Of a stretch of DNA of 64,000 bases, positions 12,604 through 26,164 are shown piece by piece; position 1 is the first letter of the stretch; every line of letters begins with the position of its first letter. The notes beneath the pieces are model-generated. The model was not told the origin of the DNA. It was given only the letters and a program-made list of their open reading frames with translations, and searched no databases. The translations under genes and the position numbers were made by a program. Source of the stretch: Hybos culiciformis. Lineage: Eukaryota; Arthropoda; Insecta; Diptera; Hybotidae. The stretch is from positions 19,261,829 to 19,325,828 of the forward strand of contig OZ023275.1 of NCBI GenBank assembly GCA_964007475.1, in the 5' to 3' direction.

Positions 12604-15600
12604 ATGAAAATTAAGGATAAAACAAATAATATCATATTTTTAATAATTTTTTTATTAATATTTATCAATGAATTTGAGTTTATTGATTGCGAAGGAGTAT
12701 TAATTACAAGTGTTAGTTTTTTATTTGAAACTTTTAGTCCGTATGCGATAATACGATTTTTTGAATTTAGTGATAAAAGTTGGAATATCAGTGATAGCTG
12801 TTTAAAGGATATGTTTATTTATTTGGAAGGATTAAAACAAGGTTCTATTTGGGCAGTTAAATGTAAGTTTGGTGCAGATACTTAGTTTGGACACTATTAT
12901 TTTGGATCATTTTATATGTATTTTGAAATTGTATTGCATTTTAATTCTGGGTGAAGATAAAAATGTGAAAAACATACTCTAGTTATTCAAAAAGAGATAT
13001 ATTAAATTTCATCTGGAATAGAAATGGTTTAAAAAAAATATATCACAAATATATCACAAATATTTGATACAAGTTATTCAAAGTTAATCAGAAATCAGTA
13101 TTAGTTTATAATAACATAGTGCAAAAATTATTTTCTATCAACTTCGTTATCTTTACCAAATTTCCATATTAATTTACTTTATAGATAGAAAGATTTTACA
13201 ATTATTATTTGCAAGAAACCCGGAATTATTATGTTGCATACAAAAATATACGAAACAAACATGAAATGTTTTAGGTTCAAGATTAATTAATAATTTTATT
13301 TAACTGACCATATAAATAAGAAATTCAATGAATATATAATTAATTTAAAAAAAAATGTTATGATTTTTTTTAGGTTTTAAACATAGTATAACGAAATTAA
13401 AAAAAAAAAGTAACAATAATAAGTAACTATGGCAATATTACATAATTACAGCATTGCGTTTTTAATTTAATACCAATTAAAGTTAATGATTTAGATTTTT
13501 AGTATTTTTTTTTTTTTTTTGTAAATAAAGTATTAATTGTATAAATAAATAAATAGGTGCAACATTATAGATAAAATTATTTTACTTCTTCACTTCATAC
13601 TTTTTTATGGTATATAATTATATAAGAAAGCAGAAAAATAGACGTAAAAAATTATTTCCCTGTAGTTTGCAAACATTAAAAATATCTTTTAATTTTTAAG
13701 AAAGAGAATCAATATTTTTAAGCGCCAATATTAATTTAGAGGTGGAAAAAATTACGGTATTTTTTTTATTTCATCTATTTTTGGGTGATTAAAAATTTTA
13801 TCCTTTATTCAATAATTTACTTATGAACATTATTGTTATGTTTATGTTAAACTATAAAAAATCCTAATAAAATAAATTTTTATGTATAATATTCATTTTC
13901 TTAATTATATCCTAAGAAAATTTTTATTGCAAGCATTTTTTAAGAATTCAAAATTTCCTAACTAGAAAGTTATCGATACTACACTAACTACAGACAATTA
14001 AGAAAAATCTGGAATACCTATGTAACCAATATCAATTTAAAAAAAAATTAATTAATATTTAGATTTTTATAATAAAAAATAAATAATTCTGATGTGTTGC
14101 ATATGCAGTTCGACAATTTTCTTTGCATGCTTTTTCCTTTTTTTCAATATTAACGAAAAAGTAATGTATTTGAAGAAGTATCGATTGATTGATTTTAATT
14201 TTTAATATTAATTGATATATTTTGCTGTCAAAAATATCAAGTTCTATATAAAATAACACATTATGTACTTAACCTATATAAATATTTGATGATATTGAGA
14301 AATTATTTTTTTTTAGAATTAGCTGATTTGAATTTTCAGATATATGTACATATTTTCATTTTATTCTCATAAAATCAAAAATGTGACTTAAAATCCGTTT
14401 GATATGATAATTTTTGCACAAAATTAAGACTAAAATATTCATAAAAGATTTAATGAAAGCACGTATTCGATTTTGTTTTCATTTTTTATTGGAAAAATTG
14501 TATTTTTGTTTTTATTACTCAGCTAGAGAAATGGAAAATGTGTTATTTATTTTATGTCTAAAATTTTCACTTAATAAATTTTTCTTTCAATTTTATAAAT
14601 GAAATCGGTTCAAAATTGTTCTTTATTATTAATATTATACATGTATAGGTATGCAATAATAGAAAACTTATGATTAGAACATAATAAATAATTATTAGAG
14701 AATTATCATTTAATAACTAACTGAAACTATATTTTTTCCACAGACAACCATAGACAAGTGTCTAAATAATTTTCGTATAAAATTTTGTTCTTTATTATTA
14801 ATATTATACATGTATAGGTATGCAATAATAGAAAACTTATGATTAGAACATAATAAATAATTATTAGAGAATTATCATTTCATAACTAACTGAAACTATA
14901 TTTTTTCCACAGACAACCATAGACAAGTGTCTAAATAATTTTCGTATAAAATTTATAGATTTAAGGCTAGTTTAAAAGTTGAAATAAAAAAATTTTAAAC
15001 CCTAATATTGAAACGAGATAATGTTCCATATTTTTAGTATATGATGCTACATCATTTTATGCCGGTGGAACTTTTGCAGGAAATAAATATCGCATACACA
15101 GTCCAGAATTATGTCGATTGCTTCAATTTGAATATCAGAGCTCAATAAGAATGCATTGGAATATAAGATCTAATGCTACAACTATTCCATTTCCAGTACA
15201 AATAGTAGCTGCCAAATATGATATTGAATTAGGTTCTAAACTTTATGAGGTAAAACACTAATATTTTATGAATCTATGGCTAATCATTGCACTTTGGCTG
15301 CTTTAAGTTAAAAAAAAAAAATGATCAAAATTTATTAAATTCTTTTTTTAGTATCAAAGTGTTCAACAATTGATTTGTTTCCCGAAATCTTGCAATTCAA
15401 TGGACCTGGAAAATATATTGTCGGTCAGTGTGTTTCAAGGAAATCACATTGTAAAAAATATGACTTTGACCGGTGTTCGGACTGTCAGTGGAAATTATAA
15501 TTTTTATGATGATGGAAGTTTCTATTTGCTTATGTAAGCTTAGATTTTCTGAAACTGTCTGTTTTTCGATAGTCCTGTCAATTAACGTACATACATTTCT

Positions 15601-18416
15601 TTTAATGAACAATTTTAAGGTCTCTACTCACAATAGTCACAATCATTTATGTTTTTGCCCATTTCTTTGACTACTGGCCAGGAATTTTGAAAGCTATATT
15701 TAAACACGGCATCAGAGTAGAGAAAAAATCAAAAGAAGTCGAAAGTGTAGGATCAAGCATACCAAATAATCAATTAGAAAGTGCTATTGAACAATTGAGT
15801 AAAACCAGTAGTAAGGATGAAAATTCAATGAAGAAATTTAATATGCATCCATTAGCTGATAGCATGACAATAAATAATATTAATACTAATAATCATGTTA
15901 ATTTAGTTAAAATAAAGAAAGTTAAAAGTAAAAATGTGGCTACAATAAGTTTGGACATAATAGCTGGAAATTGTGAATATGGTAAATTTAATTATTATTT
16001 GTATTTAAATATTATTTGTATTTAAATTTTTAAAAATTAGATATTTAATTCAGATTTAAATTTTTCAGCAAAAACAACCAAAAAACTTAATTTTGAAAAG
16101 GACAGTTTAATTAAAAATTTAGTTAAAGCATTTTCTTTAATGGGAAATTATGAAAATTTAGTTCAAAAAAAGAATGAAGATGAAGAAATTTCAGCTGTTA
16201 GAGGTCTTCAAGTAATTTGTTCATTTTCTATGATTTTACTCAACACATACACAATAATGAATTATTTTTCCAACAATGGAATAATGAAATATAATAGTTT
16301 CCTTTTGGAATTTTTAGATATTTTTAAAAATCAGGCATCTTATTTATTCGATGCATTTTTTTTTCTTGGGTAGGTAAAAATGTCAACTTTTTTTTCTATA
16401 TAATAGAATGTATCAAATTTTCTTCGCCTGATGGAAAATTGTGAGTGAGCATGCAATCTGTGATGTTAATGTTGTTAATAATCGAATTGATTGTCGAAAT
16501 TATCGAGGATTAGGAAAGCTTAAAAAGCCAATCAATATATTATTTTATCATATTTCGCTTCAGTTTGAACCTATCTCAAAGTCTTATTATCTTATTAATG
16601 TGATTAAAATAAATGTTGATTCAGAAAGCTCTAACTAAACTAAAGTGAAGTGAAATATATTGGAAAGATTAAAATTTTGCCTCTCTAATTTCGACATCAC
16701 GTTGTTAATTGAAACATCGTTAAAGTAAATTATTATTTCAGTGGAACCAATATGGCTCACTTATATTTCCAAAGGATTTCACAAAGTTCAAGTTGGAATT
16801 TTGTGGATCAAATGCTTCATTTTTTGGGAATTATAGCGCATAAAATCTGCAGGTATTAAATTTGTGAATAATATTTTTTTTCAAGTAATGAAATAAATCA
16901 GCCTGCGAATATGCTATAAAATTTAGATTATTTTTTTTATAAAAAATCATTTAATTTCAGTTTAATTTTATCGTATTCTATTATTTTGATATTATTGGAA
17001 TTATCGGCAAAACATTTTCATTTTAATTCAACATTAGAAATACCATCATTAGATTACGAGACTTGTGAATTGAACAAGTGGCGGAATGTGCTTTATATTG
17101 ATACCTTTTTTCCAATGGAAGACAGGGTAATGAATTTTAATTTAATTATTTAATAAAATAACATTCTGGAAAGCTGTATTATTATACTTATTATTATTGC
17201 TTGGAAAAAGTAAAATATATCATTCACTTCCTCATACATCTTATTGTTTTAGTGCATGGCATGGTCATGGTTCATTTCAATGGAAGTTCAATTTTTTATT
17301 GCAGCTTGTGTTATTCTGTTATTAGCCCAAATTCATCCTCGTTATGCAGGAGCCATATGTACAATGTTATTTTTAACTTCAATTACCGCCTCAACCGTTT
17401 TAGAAATGGAACCATTATATTTTAGTTTTAATGAGTATGAGCCCAATTTTTTTTTAAATACATATAAAACATTATCTATAACTTGAAAAATAATTTACGT
17501 TATTTCTAGAGATACTTTTGAAAAAGAATTAAGTGATTTTAATTTGGTATTTGGTAAAGTATTGTTACGGATTTCACCATATCTAATGGGAATGTGTTTG
17601 GGATATATTTTGCACAAGACAAAAGGCAATTTCGATATGAATATTTTCGTCATCGTTTTTGGTAATTAATGACATAAGGCATTGTTTTTTGTTTTTAATA
17701 AAAACTTATTCATAGGTAAATAATAATTTTTCTTTTTCCAGGTTGGATTGCTTGTCTTCTAATTTTTATTGGTTTTACTATTGGATTTCAACAAATGGTT
17801 CAATTACGTATCAATCCTTGGATTCGAGCCGGAGTTATAACATTTTCTCATACAATATGGAGTGTGATCTTATGTTGGATTATATTGGCGAGTATTTCAC
17901 AATATGGAGGTGAGAAAAAATTGATTTTTTTTTAAACTACCTCGAACATTATTGATAAAATTTAGGTCGGCTAATATCCATTTGTAGTCGAACTGAAATA
18001 AACTCTAAGTTAAGAGTAATCCAGTTGCTTTTTGCAAATGGAAATTGATTTAGGCATGTAATATAAGATTTTGATTATTTTTGCAGGACTATTGAGAATG
18101 ATTTTAACATCGAAAACATTTTTAATACTTGGAAAATTGTCAAATTCAACATTTTTATTAAGTCCATTGATAATTCGAACTGTTTTACTTAACTCCGAGT
18201 CTGGAATATTTATGTCGGGTGGACAATTTGTAAGATTATAATTTATTCTAATTTATTTCATATTGAAATTTATCCCATTCAAATTTTTTTCAGGTAATTA
18301 TGTTTCTGGGATTTTCAGTAACAACTTATTCTGTTTCATTTATTTTACATTTATTTTTTGAAGCACCATTATTAGAAATTCTTCGAATAATTTATAATAA
18401 AAATATAACTTTTTAA
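12604..18416 (+). CDS. NRF-6-like acyltransferase-3 family protein lacking conserved active residues (gene A)
   Basis: Multi-pass membrane protein related to nose resistant to fluoxetine (NRF-6) proteins, thought to handle lipids or small molecules in epithelia. Exons: 12604-12862, 15038-15249, 15352-15533, 15620-15981, 16069-16369, 16742-16852, 16961-17126, 17253-17434, 17510-17661, 17742-17909, 18087-18229, 18294-18416; all introns are GT-AG and frame-consistent, giving 786 codons. Residues 1-30 are a signal peptide. The extracellular NRF domain follows (about 45-220, with CLKDMF, WAVKLYDAT and CFPKSC), then a membrane segment, a polar linker and the acyltransferase-3 domain (about 375-780). 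At the aligned active positions it has Q386, N397, K473, S476 and S724 where paralogue gene B has R, H, R, R and H. The frame is intact, so it is probably a maintained pseudo-enzyme rather than a dead copy. Family membership is firm; individual splice sites are read by eye. Confidence 0.85.
12863..15037 (+). other. intron 1 of NRF-like gene A
   Basis: This 2,175-bp phase-1 intron runs from GTAAGT at 12863 to TTTTTAG at 15037. It sits at the same position and phase as the 29-kb first intron of gene B, between the WAVK codons and the DA dipeptide of the NRF domain. It contains a 169-bp tandem duplication (listed separately) and no coding sequence I can support. Confidence 0.75.
14616..14952. 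repeat. 169-bp tandem duplication inside intron 1 of gene A
   Basis: Units at 14616-14784 and 14785-14952 are virtually identical: both start TTGTTCTTTATTATTAATAT and end near TTTTCGTATAAAATT. I see a single difference (TTTAATAACT versus TTTCATAACT). The near-identity indicates a very recent event. Confidence 0.9.
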
Positions 18417-18516
18417 AATTAATTATTTAAGATCTCAATCAAGAATATTTCTTTATTTCTTTATTATATTTTAAGAAATATATTTTGTTATATATAATGT
18501 TACTTTATTTCAATTT

Positions 18517-18522
18517 AATAAA
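18517..18522 (+). terminator. polyadenylation signal of gene A
   Basis: AATAAA lies 101 bp after the TAA stop of gene A and is followed by T-rich sequence. The spacing is ordinary for a short 3' UTR. AATAAA is common by chance in DNA this AT-rich, so the call rests on position. Confidence 0.5.
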
Positions 18523-19810
18523 TTAGTTATTTTGTTTTTAAAACATTCTTAGAAGTTAGAACTATCGAATAAATTCTTTGCTCACTCAGTGCAACTCCAT
18601 TCTTCAACTTAGTAGGTACAAATTTTTGTTAAATAAATTTGGTAAAGTTATGTATATGAGATATCACGAGAAGATAAGATAAGAGGGTTTGAACATAACT
18701 TCGGTAAAATCAAGATTTTAATATTTTTACCTGCAAGTATACCTAAATAGTGCTGGCCTAATTCTTAGAGGCTACAAAAATCAATTTCTTATATAAAAAA
18801 AGAAAAAAATATTTATCTAAACACAACCATTAATAACATCACAATATCTATGTTGAAACCTATAAAAATTTTATAATTTTGAAAATAAACTTGCAAAAAT
18901 TATCTTTAACAAAGAAAAGAAAAAAACATATAATTGGCCAGTTTTTATTTTTTTTAACTTTCTTACAGTGAAAAAATTATGTAATAAATATAATTAATAA
19001 TTGGTTTTAAGTCTAAAATGTGGAAAAAAATAAAAAGTGAAATAAACTTTAAGAAAATATTTAAAGCAAAAATAACGAAAATTAATTATAATATTGTTTT
19101 TCCTAATATTTTATTTTTTTTTATTTTAAATATAAATTTCAAAATTATTAGGTATTAACACAATGTAGTACCTTATAATTATTTTTTCACAGTAAAATGA
19201 AAATATCGTCACCTACATAAAAATATTTTCATTTTATTTTTTTGATTTTGCGATAAAATTTTATTATAAAACAAAATATTATTGAAATTGAAAGTGTTTA
19301 CTAAAGAAATTATATAATTTTTTTACAATTCAAAAAGGTGTCTCATAATAGTCATAATAATGTGTTTCTTCATTTCAGGTAATATTTATGTCATAAGGAT
19401 TAATAAAATAATAGACAATTAGTTGATTGTTGAGTTGTGAAGCAAATTAAATGTCCTTATAGTAACAATTGTACAATAATTGAATTTCCTTTATTTATAA
19501 CATTAAACTTTTTCAATTAATGTTTGCAATTTTTGTTGCCGATTAAAAGTTAAATGGTTATCCAAGCTCAATGAAATACAAGTTTCTACAGTATTGATCG
19601 ATACTTGAATAGACTGACCAGAATTTAAAATGTTTTATTCAAATATATGCGAGCATACATTCATTTATATTTATATTTTTTCATTTGAATATTGCGATAT
19701 AAAATTGTTCTTCAAAATTTAAATAACCGCTGAAAAAATGTAACATTCCAAATGAGATAAAAATAATGGTTCTTATTTTATTTAAATAGTTGTTATAAAA
19801 TTTTATCTAT

Positions 19811-19949
19811 CTGAAGCCCCGTTGTCGTATACAGCTGAAACTGAAACCGAATTCAGTACATTAGCAACTGAAACTGAAAGAAGTACTTTTCACTTGCTTC
19901 AGTCCTGAATGACAGTCAGTTTCAGCAGTACGCGACAAAAGGGCTTAAG
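19811..19949. mobile_element. short MITE or foldback, about 139 bp
   Basis: The left end CTGAAGCCCCGTTGTCG and the reverse complement of the right end, CTTAAGCCCTTTTGTCG, match closely. The match continues inward through TAC and GCTGAAACTGA, giving arms of about 33 bp. The interior repeats ACTGAAACTGAAA-like words. It is far richer in G+C than its surroundings, consistent with an insertion. Family and target duplication were not determined. Confidence 0.6.
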
Positions 19950-22900
19950 GCCGTTATAGCTTGTATAAATTAGTTTTTTGTGTAATTTCGAATTAAGTTT
20001 CCAGAATTTCGAGAACTCCATGCGACTAAATACCATATTATTATAAATATTTTTCGAATTCTAAAATAAATTATTTACGTTATATCGATAATGGATGACT
20101 TCAAAAGAATAGAAAATGGGTTTTCAAATTTATATTCAAAATATTAAGAGTTTTTGTATATAAAATGTCTTTAAATAAGAAATACAAAATTTTCATTTAA
20201 TTTTGTTGTAAATTGCTGCGATATCATTGTAAAACCAAATAAATGTATATAGTAGATGTGCAGAGAGACTTAATAGATCTAAATATTTATTGTGAAAACA
20301 TAATCACAAATGCTTGAAATTTCAATGATGCAACAAATAATTGATTTAACCAAAAGTAACTCTTTGCAAGTGATATAATCTGTATATAATATAAAGATAT
20401 AATTGTAAAATTATATCAATAATGCAATTGAACTGTTAAAATGAAAATAACAATTACATACCAAATAATTTTCGTTGAATGAAATTTTTTTTTTCAACTA
20501 GTAGCAATTTCTTTACCATTGATTGATTTATCATTATAATTTACTGTACTATAGTATTTATTATTTATAATATTTACCATTATAGTAGTTTAAATTGTAA
20601 GTTGTTAAAATAGATTTTGTTTTTTTAAATAAAACAATCAATGATGTTATGGAATAAGCAGAATAAAATTTTATTCAAGGTTCGACAACGACGACGGTCA
20701 AATATCGAAAAGATTTTTAAAATAACCAATAGTCATTCGACCGATAAAGAAAAAATAAATTTTGAATTCCTTCTTTTATCTAAATTTATAATGAGAAAAC
20801 AGGAAATTATAATAGTGGTACATACAGTTCTGCATTTAAAAGTCTTGAACTTTTAACGTAATAAAATATTCAGATTTTATGCCGTCAAAATTAACCTTAA
20901 AGTAAAATGTTCCTTGAATTTAGTTTTTTTTTTTTTATTTTGACATTCATATCAATAATTTTGGATAGTTTGAAATATTAACAAAGTTAATATGTCTTAG
21001 AGATGTGTGTATCTACGAATTATTTAGTAAAATAAATTCTAAGAGTTAAAAAAGTTTTGACACCAAAATCAAAATTTCTCGAGGAAAAACTTATTTATAT
21101 CCTGTTTGATAACCTTTAAAGGATCAATTCAATTCAACTAGCTCGATGAGCTAATCCTATCAAGTTAATATATTCAATTTAATCAATTTAATATTATTTT
21201 GATAATTATAAATTTTGATAATCATTTAATTTTTTATTTTAAAAATTGTTTGATTTACTATTAATATAATTACAAATGCAAGTGAATTTTGAAAATGTAT
21301 TTTTTTGAATATAATCCAAATTACAAATATATATAGTTTTAAGTTAAAAAGTTGTTATGTCTGCTTAACAATTGTTACATGGGCTTCTAGCCTTTAGATT
21401 TAATTTTTATAAATAATTACAAAAATTTAATAATATTCATACTTAAAGATTTGAAAAAAAAGAGCATCAGGATTATGAAATAAGATTTTGCGCAATTACC
21501 TCTCAATCATGTTTTTTCATATTTTCTTACAGTTTTCTCAAATATTATACTTTTTGTTTTTAGAAGAACTCGCCATAATAAAAATTTTTTTATAAAATGT
21601 ATAATAAATTAGTACAACGAACTGCGTACCGAAAAGGTATACTAGGCTTAATTAGGTACATTTACATAGGTACTACATACTTCCGCTTTTCAGTTATTGG
21701 AATTTTAAGGAAAAAATTAAAAATTTGAGTTCAGTTATTTGGAAAATTAATATTTTCCACCTAAGTTATTTAAAAAAAAAAGTAATAACGTTTCCTCTAA
21801 TTTTATATTGATTTTAAGCCACTTTTCAAATATACATGAGAGGTAAATTTCGTTAAGGTTATATAATAATCTTTTTTAAATCATTCATGTGTTAAAAAAT
21901 TTATTGCAATTTTATCCAATAAAACAAAAAAAAAAAAAGGCTTTTGAAGTGTGAAAAATTATAATTTCCTTTTTTTTTTTTATTTTTCTTTAAATATTAT
22001 TTTTAATGCATTACGTAAATTTTGTTTTTATTTACGAATATTAATATAAAAAATAAAATAAAATAATATGTATACATAGTTATAGTTATTCAGGTAAATT
22101 TTTAGGTCAATAACGGTTTGATAAGAATTACACATACTAAAATTTCGACAATGAACTTCGTGTGTGTTTTCGACATACCTATAAAGGTATATATTTTACG
22201 TTTTTCTTGTGGGTAGAATAATATATTTATGGGAATATTTTTGCAAACATTTAAAGTATTTTTTAAGTATAATTCTATTTTTGGATTTATTTTTAATCTG
22301 CCACTTAAAATTTTTTTATCTGACTGTGTTAAAAAAAAGTCATAAACATATGAAGATATGAAGCATATTTAGTGTTAACAGAAAAGGAGATGACCTAGAC
22401 CATGAATAAAATAAATAATTGTTGACAGTGAATTAATTCCCCATTAGGATATTAATATAGTAGTTAAAACAAAATTAAAGAAATAAGCCTTTTTTTAAAA
22501 TTTAATGTATATAATAATTTATATAATTTTCTTTTAATTGGGTACCAATTTAATGTATGAATTCAGAATATATATACTTTTGTAGTAATCTTCTCTGAAC
22601 CCTTAGAAATAATCGATCGGTGTATAAGAATTTTTATAAGTTCCTGTATTTGTGGTACGCAAATGGTGGGCAGCGAGATTTCAAAACTGTGTTATTTTAA
22701 TTAGCATTCAAACCTTTAAAAATATTTAAAATATGTTTAATATTTTATATGAAGATTATTTCGACCTTAGATAGTTGAACCTAAACCCGAAATAATTGAA
22801 TCTTGATGACATAGAAACTACATTTCAAATGTATAGACATCTCATTCTCACATTCTTTAAAACGAAGTAAAATCAAAGTGACTCGTTCTTTATTACCTTA

Positions 22901-23101
22901 AGTGATAGTAAACATAGGCAGTTTATCATCAAGAAGGGCCAAGGAACACGCAGTACTTTTGATTCTAAATATATTTGCAGCTCTTTTATCCTAACTTGTA
23001 GTTGTCACGTCATCTCGTTTATTTTAATAATCGATATCTTCGAGAAAAAAACTAATGATCTTTTAAATTTTTAATTTATTCTAAAAAGTTTTAATGATCT
23101 T

Positions 23102-23261
23102 TCATCTTTCATCTTTCTTATAAAATGTATTACGATTAAGTTTCAGTAAGCGATTAAGTGGAAGCACAATGTCTAAATACACTTGAAATGTAGTTTGTTG
23201 TACGCCATCGAGTAAAATTCTTCGTATAGGAAGTAATGTTTTCATTACACCAACCCACTGA
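23102..23261 (-). other. unrecognised coding-like fragment (possible exon or gene relic)
   Basis: Read on the minus strand, a plausible acceptor (TTTCTTCATATAG) is followed by 53 codons ending in TGA. The peptide contains SQWVGVMKTLLPIRRILLDG and TTFQVYLDIVLPLNRLLKLN, a balanced amino-acid mix unlike the low-complexity frames nearby. I do not recognise the family. Minus-strand sequence at about 22895-22985 also reads as protein-like (ending SLALLDDKLPMFTIT), so this may be the remains of one gene. It could equally be a terminal exon of something outside my recognition, or chance. Confidence 0.3.
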
Positions 23262-25134
23262 CTATATGAAGAAATAAAGTATGTATACATTGTACACACT
23301 TCAATTGAAAGCAGAAATTATAAATTTTTTATTATAGTTAATGTTTAATTAATTGAATTATATTTTTTCAATGGAAATAATTTTATTACAAAATACACTG
23401 ACGGAAATAAATAAGAACTATTTAAAAAAATACTTTTTTTTTTCATATCTCTATGTTTCAGGGTACGGGATTGATTGCACAGATTAGATACAAAAAAATA
23501 ACTTTAAATATACCTATTCAATAAGTTATATCAATATTGAAGAAAATTGAAATAATTTTCTCAAAAAAATTTAAATTAAGTCCAAAGAAGAAATAATAAA
23601 ATTAAAAATAAAACAATTAAGTGTAATGTGTAGCCATATGTTAATGCTCTACTATGCACAATATAAAATATACATGTACTTAAGTACCTAACATAAGCAT
23701 TATACAGCTTACATAACTGAGTATAATTTAAATCAGTGCAAGAAGTTTGCAAATTGGAAGAAAAAAAAATAAATAAAATAAACAAATTTTTTTATCAACA
23801 ACATTTAGGTATGTATCTCTTAGATTTAAAAAAGCTTTGAATAAACATGAAAGTTAAGCTTATTTTTGAGTAATACATAATATCTTTTATATGGAATTAG
23901 CAAAAAAAAATAAGATACATAAATGAATTATGACTGTGTCAAGTTAATAATATTTTTATTATAATGCAGATTGAAGTTCGGCGACAATTTAAGAAATTGC
24001 TTAACAAAATTTCTTTTTTAAAAAGAATTAGATAATATACGATTACTTAGAATAACTACGTGATATTTCCTCACTTCGACTACTCAGCGTTTTTGATTTT
24101 TCGTTCGTCAAATCATTTTGCAATTTTTAGCAAAACAATTAAATTAAGTTTTGATATTATGAACATACGTATATCTGTTTTGAACCAACTTCTAGGTGTT
24201 AATTTTTGTATTAATATGTTTGCCATTTTATCTACACGAAGACGAGTCAACAAAACCAGTTACAACATAAGAATGCTGGGAACCGAAAATTTTTAGAAGA
24301 ACTTAAATTCAGACATATGTATATAGCGGGGGATCATGTTAAATGATTTACCGATGCATATGAAAATTGGTTCATCTATGGTTGAATTTCGGCCGAAAGG
24401 GGGATCCAGTTAAAACTAATAATGCTGTGCAAATTCATAAATAACTATTCAGTAAAATGTACTGCTCTAAAATTAACTTACAAACTCTACAACTTCCTTA
24501 TGGTATTTATAAATTAAAAAAAAATTTTATGAAAATCAAGAGAAAAAAGCTTTAAGAAAGCTTATATATATTTTTTTTAATTATTATTGATATCGGCTTA
24601 TTCTTAAGTATAATTGAAAATGAAAATTTTTTGTTTACAATCAAAACACGTGATGAGAAAATTTATGCATTTCAGTTAAAAAAAAAGATATAATATGTAT
24701 ATATACTTAAATAAAAAAGCTGGTTTCTCACAGAAAATGAGAGTAGGAAATGCTTATTTTATTTTTGTTTCTTTTTTTTTTTTGCATATTGTTTATTTTT
24801 TATTTGCATTTTCATTTCTTCATAATAATACCTCGGAGTTAAAAAAAAAAAAAAAGTAGTGGTCATTCAACAATATCAAATAAACAAAAAAAAAAAAAGC
24901 ACTTGTTGTTTTTATTATTTTTTTTCTTTTGTTTTTTTTTTTTTGTATATATATATTTTAAATTACTAATAATAATAAAAACGAAGTTACAAAAGACTTC
25001 AACAAAAAAAATTAAAAAAAAAAAAAAAAAACTAAATGTGTTAAAGACAGTTACGTCTTCTGTCTTGACTTTTATATTATGCGATTTTTATTATTTTTTT
25101 TGAATTTTTTTTCTTCGATAACAATTTCACTGGT

Positions 25135-25152
25135 GCTGCTGCTGCTGCTGCT
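25135..25152. repeat. GCT trinucleotide microsatellite (6 units)
   Basis: Six consecutive GCT units lie about 560 bp upstream of the gene B start codon, an unusual G+C-containing repeat in this AT-rich spacer. It could lie in a promoter or 5' UTR, which cannot be told from sequence. Confidence 0.85.
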
Positions 25153-25707
25153 GATTTAAGAAAATAATTATTTTTGATTATTAAAATAATTTTAGTTTAT
25201 TTTCGGTCGTCAATGAGTTCAGTTGTATGGTTCTGATTAAAAATAAAAATCAATTTTTTTTGGCTCAAATTGAAAATAATTGGAAAGGATTAAAGTTTTT
25301 TAATTCATTTTTTTATTTTAATTGTCAGATTTCGTAATAAAAGCAACTGCAGTGATATTGATTAGGCAATTAAAGGATGTGTTAAAAAAAAAAAAAAAAA
25401 AAAATTTTATAATTTTTTAATTACACTTTTAAACTAAAAATTATATAATTAAAATTTTGATATTTAATTTTATAAATTTTGCTAAGAAAAACGGGATATT
25501 AAAGATTTGGATATTCGGGAAAATTTTGGGCTTGAGTCCTTAAATTGGAAATTTTTTATTTTTTTTTTTCAAAAAAATTTATATTTTTATTTTAAAATGA
25601 ATAAATTTATTTAAATTGCAAAAAAAATATTATATATATTTAATTAATATTTTAATTAAAAAAAAATTAAAAATAATAAAAAATTAAAATAAATAATTTT
25701 TGTAACT

Positions 25708-26164
25708 ATGGCAATACCACGATTATTAACATTCAAATTAAATAATAAATTTTTTTTATTTATAATATTATTTTTATTAATTGATCAAAATTTATGTGAA
25801 ATTTTAAAAAATAAAGAATTAAATTTAGAATTAAAAAATAATTTTGAAAATAATTTAACAAAAAATAATAATAATAATAATAATGAAAAATTATTATTAA
25901 TTGAAGAAAATATTGATGATATAAATGAAATTGAATTAAATTCAAATGAATCAATGCTAAATAATTTTGATGATAATATTAATACAAATAATAATAATAA
26001 TAATAATGATATTTTAAGAATTAATAATATTTTAGATGTTTTCAATTTACAAAATATTTTTAATCAATGGAATTTAGTTAAATTAAATTTAACAAAAAAT
26101 TGCACAAAATCAATGTTGGATTATTATTATGGATTGAAAATGGGAAAAATATGGGCTGTGAAAA
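25708..26164 (+). CDS. NRF-6-like acyltransferase (gene B), exon 1
   Basis: First coding exon of the second NRF-6-like gene; exons 2-7 are at 55116-58430. It encodes 152 codons plus one base (phase 1). Residues 1-30 form a signal peptide with the hydrophobic core FFLFIILFLLI. A low-complexity stretch with two runs of seven asparagines follows (to about residue 100). The beginning of the NRF domain comes next (about 105-152, with NCTKSMLDYYYGLKMGKIWA). The donor GTAAGT at 26165 interrupts the frame after WAVK, the same place and phase as in gene A. Joined to 55116, the frame reads WAVKMDDASG, the conserved heart of the NRF domain, which is why I join across 29 kb. No closer acceptor continuing this motif was found. 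The start is the first ATG in the frame. Confidence 0.8.

Larger units (their letters stand above)
18417..25707. other. intergenic spacer between the two NRF-like genes
   Basis: The genes on both sides are plus-strand and about 7.3 kb apart. The spacer holds the 3' UTR of gene A, a 139-bp MITE at 19811-19949, a coding-like minus-strand fragment at 23102-23261, long poly-A and poly-T runs, and a short GCT repeat about 560 bp before the gene B start codon. No other gene is supported. Confidence 0.65.

Noticed and set aside
12604..12885. Taking the first frame of gene A as a complete 93-codon small secreted protein
   Set aside because: The frame contains a GTAAGT donor at 12863, and its NRF domain continues seamlessly in the exon at 15038.
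20641..20856. Plus-strand 71-codon frame with a basic stretch (RQRRRSNIEK)
   Set aside because: No domain, no clear promoter or splice context, and composition like chance frames nearby.
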